Part shown: positions 9,392-18,600 of the stretch, one piece after another
Layout: each line of letters begins with the position of its first letter
Position numbering within the stretch: position 1 is the first letter of the stretch
NCBI RefSeq assembly: GCF_001642835.1
Contig: NZ_LXEI01000006.1
Span: 124,001 to 188,000, forward strand
Origin: Pseudotamlana agarivorans
Lineage (GTDB): Bacteria > Bacteroidota > Bacteroidia > Flavobacteriales > Flavobacteriaceae
DNA: 64,000 nucleotides
Direction: 5' to 3'
The notes under the pieces: generated by a model
The model's database searches: none
What the model was told of the DNA's origin: nothing
The model's input: the letters and a program-made list of their open reading frames with translations, nothing else
Made by a program: the position numbers and the translations under genes

Positions 9392-10765
9392 ATGAAAGTA
9401 CAAATTGCCATATTGCTTGTTGCGTTATGCTTAACGTCTTGCGCAGAAAACAAACAAACTAAGGACTATATAGTCTTCTCTGGGAAAATAGAAAATGTCC
9501 CTTCAAAAAAACTAATGCTAGGAGGCGATGAAGGCACTATCACTATTGAACTAAATGAAGATGGTACTTTTTCAGACACCCTAACTCAAGGTGAAGGCCA
9601 TTACGTGTTATTTGACTCTAGAAATAGATTAGATTTTTATTTTACTAACGGATCAGAATATAACCTAACAGCAGATTTAAAACATTTTAAAAAATCAGCC
9701 AAGTTAACAGGAACCGATACCGATGGATCAAAATATCTAATGACTAAAATTGAACGTATTAAACGCGTAAGAGGGAACAACACAGCGTTTTACTCTTTAG
9801 ACGAAAAGGATTTTTTAACAAAAGAGGCCGAACTTTCTGAAAGCTACACGAGCTACTTAGACAGCTTTCCAAATTTACCAAAAGCCTTTGAAAAATCTGA
9901 GCGTGAAGAGTTAAGGTATTATCACCTTTTAACCTTAGCGAAATACCCGAGCTTACATCGTATGTTTACTAAACAACCAGATTTTAAGGTTTCAGAAGAT
10001 TATTTCAAACCATTAGATACTGTAAATTATTTAAACGAAGCTGCATATAATCGAGGTGGATCTTACCGTAATTTAGTTTCGGCACATTTTAATCGAAAAG
10101 CTGAAGAACAAGCCATGCGAGATGGTACAGATAAATACTTTACGAAATTAAAAGTGTTCGGAGCCATTCCTGTTGAAAAAATAAAGAATAATTTGTTGTT
10201 CGCAGCAGCTAGTACCGATATTCGTTATACCGATAAATTAGATGAATACTATAATACCTTCCTTACGGTATCTACAGAGCCAAAGCATAAAGAGTCCTTA
10301 AAAGAGAATTATGAAAATTTAAAGCTCTTATCTGCAGGTCAGCCATCACCAATCTTTACAGATTATGAAAATCATGCTGGAGGAACAACATCTTTAAGTG
10401 ACTTTAATGGCAAGTATGTATATATCGATGTTTGGGCAACATGGTGCGCGCCTTGCATCGGTGAAATTCCTTCGCTAAAAAAAGTTGAAAAACAATACCA
10501 CGGTAAAAAAATAGCATTTGTGAGTATTTCTATTGATGTAGAAAAGGCACGCGGTTCTTGGAGAAAAATGGTTGAACGCAAAGAACTTTCAGGAGTTCAG
10601 TTAATTGCAGATCATGATTGGAAAAGTGAATTTATCAAATCGTATCAAATAAAGGGAATACCACGTTTCATTTTAATAGGTCCAGATGGAAATATTGTTG
10701 ATGCCAATGCACCAAGACCATCAGACCCGAAATTAATCGAAGTTTTTAATGCACTCGATATATAG
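9392..10765 (+). CDS. TlpA-like thioredoxin-fold lipoprotein (DUF4369 N-domain)
   Basis: A 457-residue lipoprotein (lipobox LTSCAEN). The N-terminal ~110 residues (YIVFSGKIENVPSKKLMLGG) match the DUF4369 beta domain common on Bacteroidota TlpA proteins. A helical middle follows. A C-terminal AhpC/TSA-type thioredoxin domain carries WATWCAPCIGEIPSL with the redox pair C352-x-x-C355 and the cis-Pro region KGIPRFILIGPDGNIV. It probably works as a periplasmic or surface thiol-disulfide reductase that needs electrons from a DsbD, and the next gene encodes one. It ends just before a strong terminator, so it is the last gene of the sigma/SusCD transcript. Confidence 0.9.
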   Translation: MKVQIAILLVALCLTSCAENKQTKDYIVFSGKIENVPSKKLMLGGDEGTITIELNEDGTFSDTLTQGEGHYVLFDSRNRLDFYFTNGSEYNLTADLKHFKKSAKLTGTDTDGSKYLMTKIERIKRVRGNNTAFYSLDEKDFLTKEAELSESYTSYLDSFPNLPKAFEKSEREELRYYHLLTLAKYPSLHRMFTKQPDFKVSEDYFKPLDTVNYLNEAAYNRGGSYRNLVSAHFNRKAEEQAMRDGTDKYFTKLKVFGAIPVEKIKNNLLFAAASTDIRYTDKLDEYYNTFLTVSTEPKHKESLKENYENLKLLSAGQPSPIFTDYENHAGGTTSLSDFNGKYVYIDVWATWCAPCIGEIPSLKKVEKQYHGKKIAFVSISIDVEKARGSWRKMVERKELSGVQLIADHDWKSEFIKSYQIKGIPRFILIGPDGNIVDANAPRPSDPKLIEVFNALDI

Positions 10766-10885
10766 TATCCATGTCGTAAACCATGTGTTGGTGGTTAGTT
10801 TATAGTATAAAGTAATTTTACGTAGTTACTCTATTCTTTCATATATAAACATTTGAGTTAGTCAAGATCAAAGTTTAGAAAGGTT

Positions 10886-10916
10886 AAAAGGGTTATTTGA
10901 AAAAGTAGCCCTTTTT
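10886..10916 (+). terminator. Rho-independent terminator after the SusCD-TlpA operon
   Basis: Arms AAAAGGGTTA and TAGCCCTTTT pair over 10 bp (one G-T pair) around a 10-nt loop, followed by further T residues. It separates the TlpA-like gene from dsbD. The remainder of 10766-11042 shows no other clear element. Confidence 0.8.
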
Positions 10917-11042
10917 AATTTCTGAAAACATGGGTTAACATATTCATAAAAATATATCAAGATATAGTTCTTGAAGGTTTTAATAACGGAAAATTCTATC
11001 AAGTAGTTCTTTAACTAAAGCAATCAATTAAACATCTATTTA

Positions 11043-13019
11043 ATGAAAAATTTATTAATAGCGCTCACCTTTTTAACCTTTGGTATTATTAATAGCCAAG
11101 TTTTAGATCCTGTGAAGTGGACAACTTCGGTTGAAAAAATATCTGATACCGAGTACAATTTAATTTCTACAGCACAAATCGATGCTGGTTGGCACTTGTA
11201 TTCACAAACGGTACCCGAAGGCGGTCCTATTCCAACAACATTTATTTACGATAATTCTGAAGAAAATTTCCAATTAAACGGAAATACTATTGAAGGTGAA
11301 GGACATACCATTCAAGATCCGATTTTTGAAATGGAAATTAAATATTTTGAAGGGAAAGTGAAGTTTATTCAAAATATAAAAGTTTCACAAGCCACTTCAA
11401 CAATCAAAGGAATGGTTGAGTTTATGGTTTGCGATGATACTCGTTGTTTGCCGCCAACCGAGGTTGATTTAGATTTTAAACTTGGTGATGAAAAGGCCGT
11501 GGCAACAAATACAAATTCAGATGTTGATCAAGCACAAGCTTTAGAAAAAAACATAGAAAAAACTAAAAAAGAAGCAACAAGCAAAGGGCTTTGGTCCATC
11601 TTTTTTATTGCTTTTTTTTCAGGCTTTGCTGCCTTGTTAACCCCTTGTGTGTTTCCTATGATTCCTATGACGGTGAGTTTCTTTACGAAACAAAGTAAAA
11701 ACAAAGCAGCGGGCATTAAAAATGCTATTATTTATGGTGTAAGTATCATTGTAATTTATGTGCTTTTAGGGATTCTAGTGAGCCTAATTTTTGGAGCCGA
11801 TGCCCTGAATGCCCTATCGACCAATGTATGGTTTAATATTATTTTCTTCTTACTATTACTCGTTTTTGCTGCATCTTTTTTAGGTGCTTTCGAAATTATG
11901 CTGCCTAATTCATGGGCGAATAAAGTGGATAGTCAAGCCGATAGAGGCGGATTAATAGGTATCTTTTTTATGGCTTTAGCCTTAGCTATTGTGTCATTTT
12001 CTTGTACAGGTCCTATTGTAGGAACTTTGCTGGTTCAAGCCGCTGCTGGTGGTAGTCAGATTGGTCCTATTGTAGGTATGCTAGGTTTTTCATTAGCCAT
12101 AGCCTTACCATTTGCTCTTTTTGCAGCCTTTCCGGGTTGGTTAAATTCTTTACCAAAATCGGGCGGCTGGTTAAACACCGTGAAAGTGGTATTAGGATTC
12201 TTAGAATTGGCTTTAGCCTTCAAATTTTTATCAAACGCCGATTTGGTACTACAATTACACTGGTTAGAGCGTGAAGTGTTTATTGCCATTTGGATTGCAG
12301 TTTTTGGTGCTTTAGCTTTTTACCTTTTTGGGAAAATACAGCTGCCTCACGATTCACCAATTACACACATTTCTGTAGGTCGATTGTCTTTAGGGCTTAT
12401 TATTTTATCCTTTACCATTTATATGATTCCAGGGCTTTGGGGAGCACCTCTAAATTTAATTAGTGCTTTTCCTCCACCACAGCATTATAGCGAGTCGCCT
12501 TATGGTGTTGGCTATACGCAATTAGGTTCTTCAAATGTTCCTGGCGGGCATCATGAAGAAGTTCCTGAAGGGGGTCATTTAATACCACCACACAATATTT
12601 TAGCTTTCGACGATTATGATACAGGCTTAGCTTATGCCAAAAAAGTAGGCAAACCGGTGATGTTAGATTTTACGGGTTGGGCCTGTGTGAACTGCCGAAA
12701 GATGGAACAAAATGTATGGCCAGATCCTAGTGTTTTAGATATTCTTAAAAATGATGTGGTTCTAATTTCATTATATGTAGATGATAAGCGTGAATTAAAA
12801 CCCGAAGAAGTTAGAGAGTCTAAATTAAGACCAGGAAAACAACTAAAGTACATCGGACAAAAATGGAGTGAGATGCAAACTATAAAATACAAGTCGAACT
12901 CACAACCCTTTTATGTTATCATCGATCATAACGAAGAACAATTAGTAGAACCTGTAGGCTATTTACCAGACGTTCCAGAATATAAGGCTTGGTTAGAGAA
13001 AGGGGTTAGTAATTTCTAA
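11043..13019 (+). CDS. dsbD: Thiol:disulfide interchange protein DsbD
   Basis: A 658-residue inner-membrane electron conduit passing reducing power from cytoplasmic thioredoxin to periplasmic thiol proteins. All three modules are visible. The N-terminal DsbD-alpha immunoglobulin-like domain follows a signal peptide and has the cysteine pair CDDTRC. The central domain has eight hydrophobic segments with its cysteines in [11 protein letters not shown] and [10 protein letters not shown]. The C-terminal thioredoxin domain has [11 protein letters not shown] (pair near residues 547-550). Length is normal for the family. It has its own transcription start region after the terminator upstream. Likely clients are the TlpA-like lipoprotein just before it and other extracytoplasmic thioredoxins. 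Confidence 0.95.
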   Translation: MKNLLIALTFLTFGIINSQVLDPVKWTTSVEKISDTEYNLISTAQIDAGWHLYSQTVPEGGPIPTTFIYDNSEENFQLNGNTIEGEGHTIQDPIFEMEIKYFEGKVKFIQNIKVSQATSTIKGMVEFMVCDDTRCLPPTEVDLDFKLGDEKAVATNTNSDVDQAQALEKNIEKTKKEATSKGLWSIFFIAFFSGFAALLTPCVFPMIPMTVSFFTKQSKNKAAGIKNAIIYGVSIIVIYVLLGILVSLIFGADALNALSTNVWFNIIFFLLLLVFAASFLGAFEIMLPNSWANKVDSQADRGGLIGIFFMALALAIVSFSCTGPIVGTLLVQAAAGGSQIGPIVGMLGFSLAIALPFALFAAFPGWLNSLPKSGGWLNTVKVVLGFLELALAFKFLSNADLVLQLHWLEREVFIAIWIAVFGALAFYLFGKIQLPHDSPITHISVGRLSLGLIILSFTIYMIPGLWGAPLNLISAFPPPQHYSESPYGVGYTQLGSSNVPGGHHEEVPEGGHLIPPHNILAFDDYDTGLAYAKKVGKPVMLDFTGWACVNCRKMEQNVWPDPSVLDILKNDVVLISLYVDDKRELKPEEVRESKLRPGKQLKYIGQKWSEMQTIKYKSNSQPFYVIIDHNEEQLVEPVGYLPDVPEYKAWLEKGVSNF

Positions 13020-13064
13020 CATTTAAGAACTAGATTTCTATAAATCATATAAAATAAATATAAA

Positions 13065-13973
13065 ATGAAATTCAATTATATCATATATCTCACATTAGTA
13101 GCCCTGTTTAACGGTTGTAACTCTACTAAACATGTTCCCGAACCTAACGAAAATGTTGTGGTCGAAATACAAGAAGACGAAGCTGAAAATAGTTCAGAGT
13201 TTGTAAAAGCGGCGAGTTTAAAGATTGATGCCATTGTAGCGGCAAAAAAACATACACCTTTTAATAAACTGAAGGAGGATAGGGATGAAAATTTTGAGGC
13301 AAACTCAGGTGTCGAGATAGCTCATACAACGTCAGAGAAAAAGACAGGTCATGACATGTACTACCATTTACAAAAAAGTACATTATACATTGGCTCATCT
13401 TATTTATGCGATCAATGCCCTAATACACATTTAAGTGCTGCATCTGGATTTGTAATTCATGAAGATGGTATCGTAGTCACGAATTATCATGTTATCTCAC
13501 CTAAAGACACCATTGAGTATGATGGCTTATTCGCTATAGATTATGATGGAAATGTTTATGTGGTAACCGAGGTGTTGTCTGCTAGTAAGGCTAATGATTT
13601 AGCCATTCTTAAAGTAGAAACTAACGGTAAGAAATTAAGCGCCCTGCCTTTAGCTAATCAAGAACTTGTTGGTGAGGATGTGTATATGATGGGGCACCCT
13701 TTTAAAAATACTTTTTTTATGACCAAAGGGATTATTTCTAGAAAATTTGTGAATTCTAAATCTAGTAAACCTAGAATTTCTATTACAGCAGATTTCGGTA
13801 TTGGTGCTAGCGGCGGACCAGTTGTGAATGATTCTGGTGAAGTCGTTGGTGTGGTTAGTGCTACACGCGCTTATTATACCGACGGAGCAAAGCGCAAAGG
13901 TGATTTACAACTGCTTTTAAAAATTGTGGTACCAGTAAGTCAGCTTAGAGATTATGTAAAAGAAGCGGTGTGA
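13065..13973 (+). CDS. Trypsin-like serine protease lipoprotein (Deg-like, no PDZ)
   Basis: A 302-residue lipoprotein (leader ending FNGCNST) with an acidic linker (residues 25-45) and a chymotrypsin-fold protease domain. The catalytic triad reads H142 (VTNYHVIS), D178 (ANDLAILKV) and S249 (GIGASGGPVV), in the order expected for clan PA. No PDZ domain follows, unlike typical DegP/HtrA, so the enzyme is a short, membrane-tethered variant. A CDQCPN motif near residue 113 could form a disulfide, which would fit its place directly after DsbD (45-base gap). Substrate unknown; it may process or clear proteins at the cell envelope. Confidence 0.85.
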   Translation: MKFNYIIYLTLVALFNGCNSTKHVPEPNENVVVEIQEDEAENSSEFVKAASLKIDAIVAAKKHTPFNKLKEDRDENFEANSGVEIAHTTSEKKTGHDMYYHLQKSTLYIGSSYLCDQCPNTHLSAASGFVIHEDGIVVTNYHVISPKDTIEYDGLFAIDYDGNVYVVTEVLSASKANDLAILKVETNGKKLSALPLANQELVGEDVYMMGHPFKNTFFMTKGIISRKFVNSKSSKPRISITADFGIGASGGPVVNDSGEVVGVVSATRAYYTDGAKRKGDLQLLLKIVVPVSQLRDYVKEAV

Positions 13974-14024
13974 AAAACGTCTGCTGAAGTAAAAGATTAA
14001 TTTAAAAATAAAGGGGTAATTATT

Positions 14025-15545
14025 ATGAGTATTGTTGAATTTTTATGTGATATCTTAAAACAAAAGTTACCAACGTTACCGGAAGCCGATTTAGAGTCCT
14101 ATTTCTCAGAGTTTAGAAAAGATATCATTGGTTTAGACCAAACGTTTACCTCGCCTTATGGCGAAAAAAAAATAATATATGCCGATTGGACGGCAAGTGG
14201 CAGATTATTTAGACCCATAGAAGAACAACTATTAAATGATATTGGCCCTTTTGTTGCTAACACCCATACAGAAACCTCGATTACAGGAAGTGTGATGACC
14301 CATGCTTATTTAGAAGCAAGGTCCATTATTAAAAAGCATGTTAATGCCTCGAATGATGATGTGTTATTAACTGAAGGTACGGGTATGACCGGCGCTATTA
14401 ATAAGTTTCAGCGCATTTTAGGACTTAAAATAAGTGAAAATCTAAAACCACATATTGAAGTTCCAGAGGAGAAAAGACCTGTAATTTTCGTTTCTCATAT
14501 GGAGCACCATTCAAACCAAACCTCATGGTTAGAAACCATTGCACGAGTTAAGGTAATTCCATCTGATGATAAGGGGCTACCTTGTCTTAAAAGCCTTGAA
14601 TTGTTGTTAGAAGAATACCGAGAAATTCCTATTAAAATTGCAGCAATTACGGGATGCTCTAATGTTACTGGTATTCGCACACCCTATCATGCTATAGCTA
14701 AAATAATGCACAGAAATAATGGTTTGTGTTTTGTTGATTTTGCTTGTTCTGCACCTTATGTTAATATAAACATGCATCCAGAGGAAGAAGATGAGTATTT
14801 AGATGCTATAACATTTTCACCTCATAAGTTTTTAGGTGGTCCAGGAACAACAGGGGTTTTAATTTTTAATAAAAAACTATATAAAAATTTAGTTCCAGAC
14901 AATCCAGGCGGTGGTACGGTTAGTTACACCAACCCTTGGGGAGATCACGATTTTGTAGACGATATAGAGACGCGTGAAGATGGAGGAACTCCAGGCTTTT
15001 TACAAGCTATTAGAATCGCCCTTTCCATTCAGTTAAAGGAGAAAATGGGTGTTCAAAATATTTTAGATCGAGAGCACGAATTGAATGCCATAATATTTAA
15101 AAATTTACAAAAGATTGAAAATTTAAAAATTCTAGCTCCCAATAATACAGACCGTTTGGGGATTTTTTCATTTTATATTGAAAACGTACACTACAACTTA
15201 GTCGTAAAGCTTTTAAACGATAGGTTTGGTATACAAACACGAGGAGGATGTTCTTGTGCTGGAACCTATGGGCATTATTTATTGAATGTTGATAAATCTA
15301 GATCTAAATCCATAGAAGTTAAAATATTAGAAGGTTGTTTAGTTGAACGCCCAGGTTGGGTACGTATGTCAATTCATCCTACTATGACCAATTTTGAAGT
15401 TGAATTTATTTGTGAAGCTATAAAGGAAGTTACAGAGCATATCTCTGTTTGGGGTGAGGACTATAAATACGATGCGCTTAAAAATGAATTTATTCATAAA
15501 GATCACCATCACATCGAACAAGATATTGTTGAAGCTTGGTTTTAA
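14025..15545 (+). CDS. Class V aminotransferase (cysteine desulfurase-like)
   Basis: A 506-residue PLP-dependent enzyme. The cofactor lysine is K268 in FSPHKFLGGPG, with the preceding VDFACSAPYVNI Asp region and the EGTGMTGAINK phosphate-binding segment. A GGCSCAG motif (C409, C411) near the C-terminal domain lies where cysteine desulfurases carry their catalytic loop Cys, but spacing differs from IscS/SufS, so the true substrate is uncertain. The N-terminal part (YADWTASGRLFRPIEEQL) is typical of the long bacterial members. It has no signal peptide and is cytoplasmic. The gap to the protease gene is 51 bases; a functional link to the redox genes is only an inference from position. Confidence 0.85.
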   Translation: MSIVEFLCDILKQKLPTLPEADLESYFSEFRKDIIGLDQTFTSPYGEKKIIYADWTASGRLFRPIEEQLLNDIGPFVANTHTETSITGSVMTHAYLEARSIIKKHVNASNDDVLLTEGTGMTGAINKFQRILGLKISENLKPHIEVPEEKRPVIFVSHMEHHSNQTSWLETIARVKVIPSDDKGLPCLKSLELLLEEYREIPIKIAAITGCSNVTGIRTPYHAIAKIMHRNNGLCFVDFACSAPYVNINMHPEEEDEYLDAITFSPHKFLGGPGTTGVLIFNKKLYKNLVPDNPGGGTVSYTNPWGDHDFVDDIETREDGGTPGFLQAIRIALSIQLKEKMGVQNILDREHELNAIIFKNLQKIENLKILAPNNTDRLGIFSFYIENVHYNLVVKLLNDRFGIQTRGGCSCAGTYGHYLLNVDKSRSKSIEVKILEGCLVERPGWVRMSIHPTMTNFEVEFICEAIKEVTEHISVWGEDYKYDALKNEFIHKDHHHIEQDIVEAWF

Positions 15546-15658
15546 TATAATCCCGATGTTTTATGGCGTATTAGGATATTTTTTTTGGCAAGTTAGTCCA
15601 GAAAAGGACACCTAGCATTTTGTTGCATATTACTTAATTAATCAAAATAATACTTTTT

Positions 15659-18600
15659 ATGATGACACACAGTACTAAAAAATCGGCTTTACAATGGCAG
15701 TTGTTAATCATTTTGGTTTTTAGTCAAATCACTTTTGGCCAAATTGATTCAAATAAATACGACATAAAAACAACCCATGGCACATATAAAGTAAATGCAT
15801 TTAAAACTTCCGATTTTAAGCCATTAAAAGGAGCAGAGTTTAATAATAAACATTTTCGTTTAGTTCAGTTTTATCAAATACCAACTAACGAACAGCGACA
15901 ATCTTGGGAAAAGCAAGGCATGCTGTTAATTGATTATTTATCAGCAAACACCTATTATGCAAGCATCAAAAAAGGTTTTCCAATAAGTGAACTCAAAGAT
16001 GTTGTGCGTTCTATAATGCCGGTGGATACACAATATAAAAAAGAAGGTGCCCTTTATTATAAGGACGCTTCAAAAACCGCAAAAAATTCTAATACGAAAG
16101 AGGAATATGTCATTAGTTATTATAAAGGTTTAAATTATAATGATGTGCGTTCCGATTTACAATCTAGGGATGTTCAAATTGTAGCACATAGAGCTTATTC
16201 TTATCAAATTGATGTAATATTTGTCGAGTCAGAATTAGAAACCATTACAAGTTTACCATATGTTCAGTTTATTGGCGTAAAACAAAGGGATTTTGTTAAT
16301 GAATCTTTAGATTATAGAAACACATCTTCACGTGTTAATTATTTAAATACCGATTATAATGGATTAAATTATAATGGAGCAGGAGTGGTTATAGGCCACG
16401 GTGAAGGGGAAGTTGTTGGTGATCATATAGATTTTAAAGGAAGAGTTACCGAGATAGGAACTTCAGATGGAAGTGGGGCTAATGATCATAAAATAAACGG
16501 TTTACAAAATATGGGTGGTGCGGGTAATCTCGATCCTTCCAACCGAAATAATGCATGGGGAGCTACTTTACTGAGTTTAGAGGGCTGGCCCGATCATAGT
16601 AGCCTTTATAGTTCACATAATTTACGATATACCAATCATTCTATAGGAGTGGCTGGACCTCAAGGTGGATATGATTCTCGTGCTAGAGAGCACGATCTTA
16701 GAATTGCTAGTTTGCCCAATCACATAGTGTCTTATTCCTCTGGGAATTCAGGAGGTTCTACTGGAATTTCGCCTTATGCTTTTCCTAAATGGGCCAATAT
16801 CACAGGTTCCTTTAAAGAAAGTAAAAACCAGATTACGGTTGGCGCTATTTCTGCAGAAGATGTTATTGAAAGTTTTAGTAGTCGTGGACCAATGTATGAC
16901 GGTCGTATTATACCGCAATTAGTTGATGAAGGTGCTGATGGAACATCCTTCTCATCACCTAAAGTTATTGGTCAATTTGCTGTTTTAGCGCAAGCTTTTA
17001 AAGATAAAAATGGTGGTGCCGAACCAGAGTCATCTTTGTTAAGAGCTGTTGTGATGAATACTGCTGATGACTTAGGTAATCCTGGTCCCGATTATATTTA
17101 TGGTTATGGGCGTCCAAACTTACGCAGAGCCTATAGTATATTAGATAAGAATCAATACATGACCAGTACGGTAGCGCATGGTGTTACAAATAATCATACC
17201 ATAACAATTCCCGAAAATGTAAAACAAGTACGTGTAATGATTGTTTGGCCAGATGTAGCAGCATCGGTTAATGCCGATGCAGCACTTGTAAATAACCTAA
17301 ATTTATCTTTAACAGCGCCTTCATCTACAACCTACAACCCTTGGGTTTTAGATAGTAGTCCTTCCGTTGCTAGTATTAGCGCTCCAGCCACTCGTGGGAT
17401 TGATAATTTAAATACCATTGAACAGGTCACACTAGACAACCCTGTATCAGGATCTTGGACCGTTAATGTAAATGGTAATGATGTGCCTTTAGGACCTCAA
17501 AAATATTTTGTGGTTTATGAATATTTGTATGAGGAGCTTCAAATAGCTTTTCCTCTGGAGAATCAGAAATTCATTTCAGGAGAGACTTACTATATAAGAT
17601 GGGATAGTTATGGAAGTTCAGATACGTTTAATCTTTCGTACGAGCTTAATAATAGTGGCACATGGATTGAAATAGTAAGCGCTTATGATGCCTCTAAAAG
17701 GGTATACAAATGGTTGGCTCCAGATGTTTCAAGTGGTATTAATACCATTAAATTTAAAGTGGAACGCGATGCGTTATCATCTATTAGTGGTGTTAATCAA
17801 ATTGGTGAAACACCCGAAAATTTTAGAATAACCAAGGTTTGCGATGATGTGGTTTCTTTAAAATGGTCTGGAGTGCCAGGAGCAACAGCCTATAAAATCT
17901 ATAGGTTAGGAGCAGAATTTATGGAAGAAGTTACTGCTAATATTAGCTTTTCAGGAAGTAGTGCTGTGCTAACCGGACAAAATGTAAGTGATAATGAGTA
18001 TTATGCTGTTAGTGCGGTAACAGGGACTGCTGAGGGACAACGAACATTAGCGATACAAAAAGCAGCTGGGTATATGAGTTGTAATACGCTAACTTGGACT
18101 GGAGCAACGTCTTCAGACTGGTTTGATCAAACGAATTGGTCTTCTGGAACCATTCCAACTAGCGTGGATGATGTTGTCATTCCTTCATCAGCACCTAACG
18201 AACCTGAAATTGCTACCGAGGGCGCTATTTGTGGCGCTATAACAATTGATTCTGGTGCTAGTTTAACCATGGATGCAACAACTGGTTATACATTATCGGT
18301 ATCAAAAGATTGGACGAATAACGGAACATTTACTAGCGGTATAGGTACCGTAGATTTTGTAAATACCACATCTTATCAAGAAATCACGGGAGCCTCAACA
18401 ACAAATTTTTATATTTTAAAAGTCACCAAAGGAAATCCAAACGTTATACTAGAAGTGAATTCCCTAATCACACTTGATGCGCCTTCAAATCCGTTGGTGT
18501 TATCTTCTGGAACTTTTAAGCTTTCTAGTGCCTCTACCATAACACCTTTTACAACGGCTGTGGCATTAACTTCAAGCAGAGGCTTTTGGAATAATGGAGG

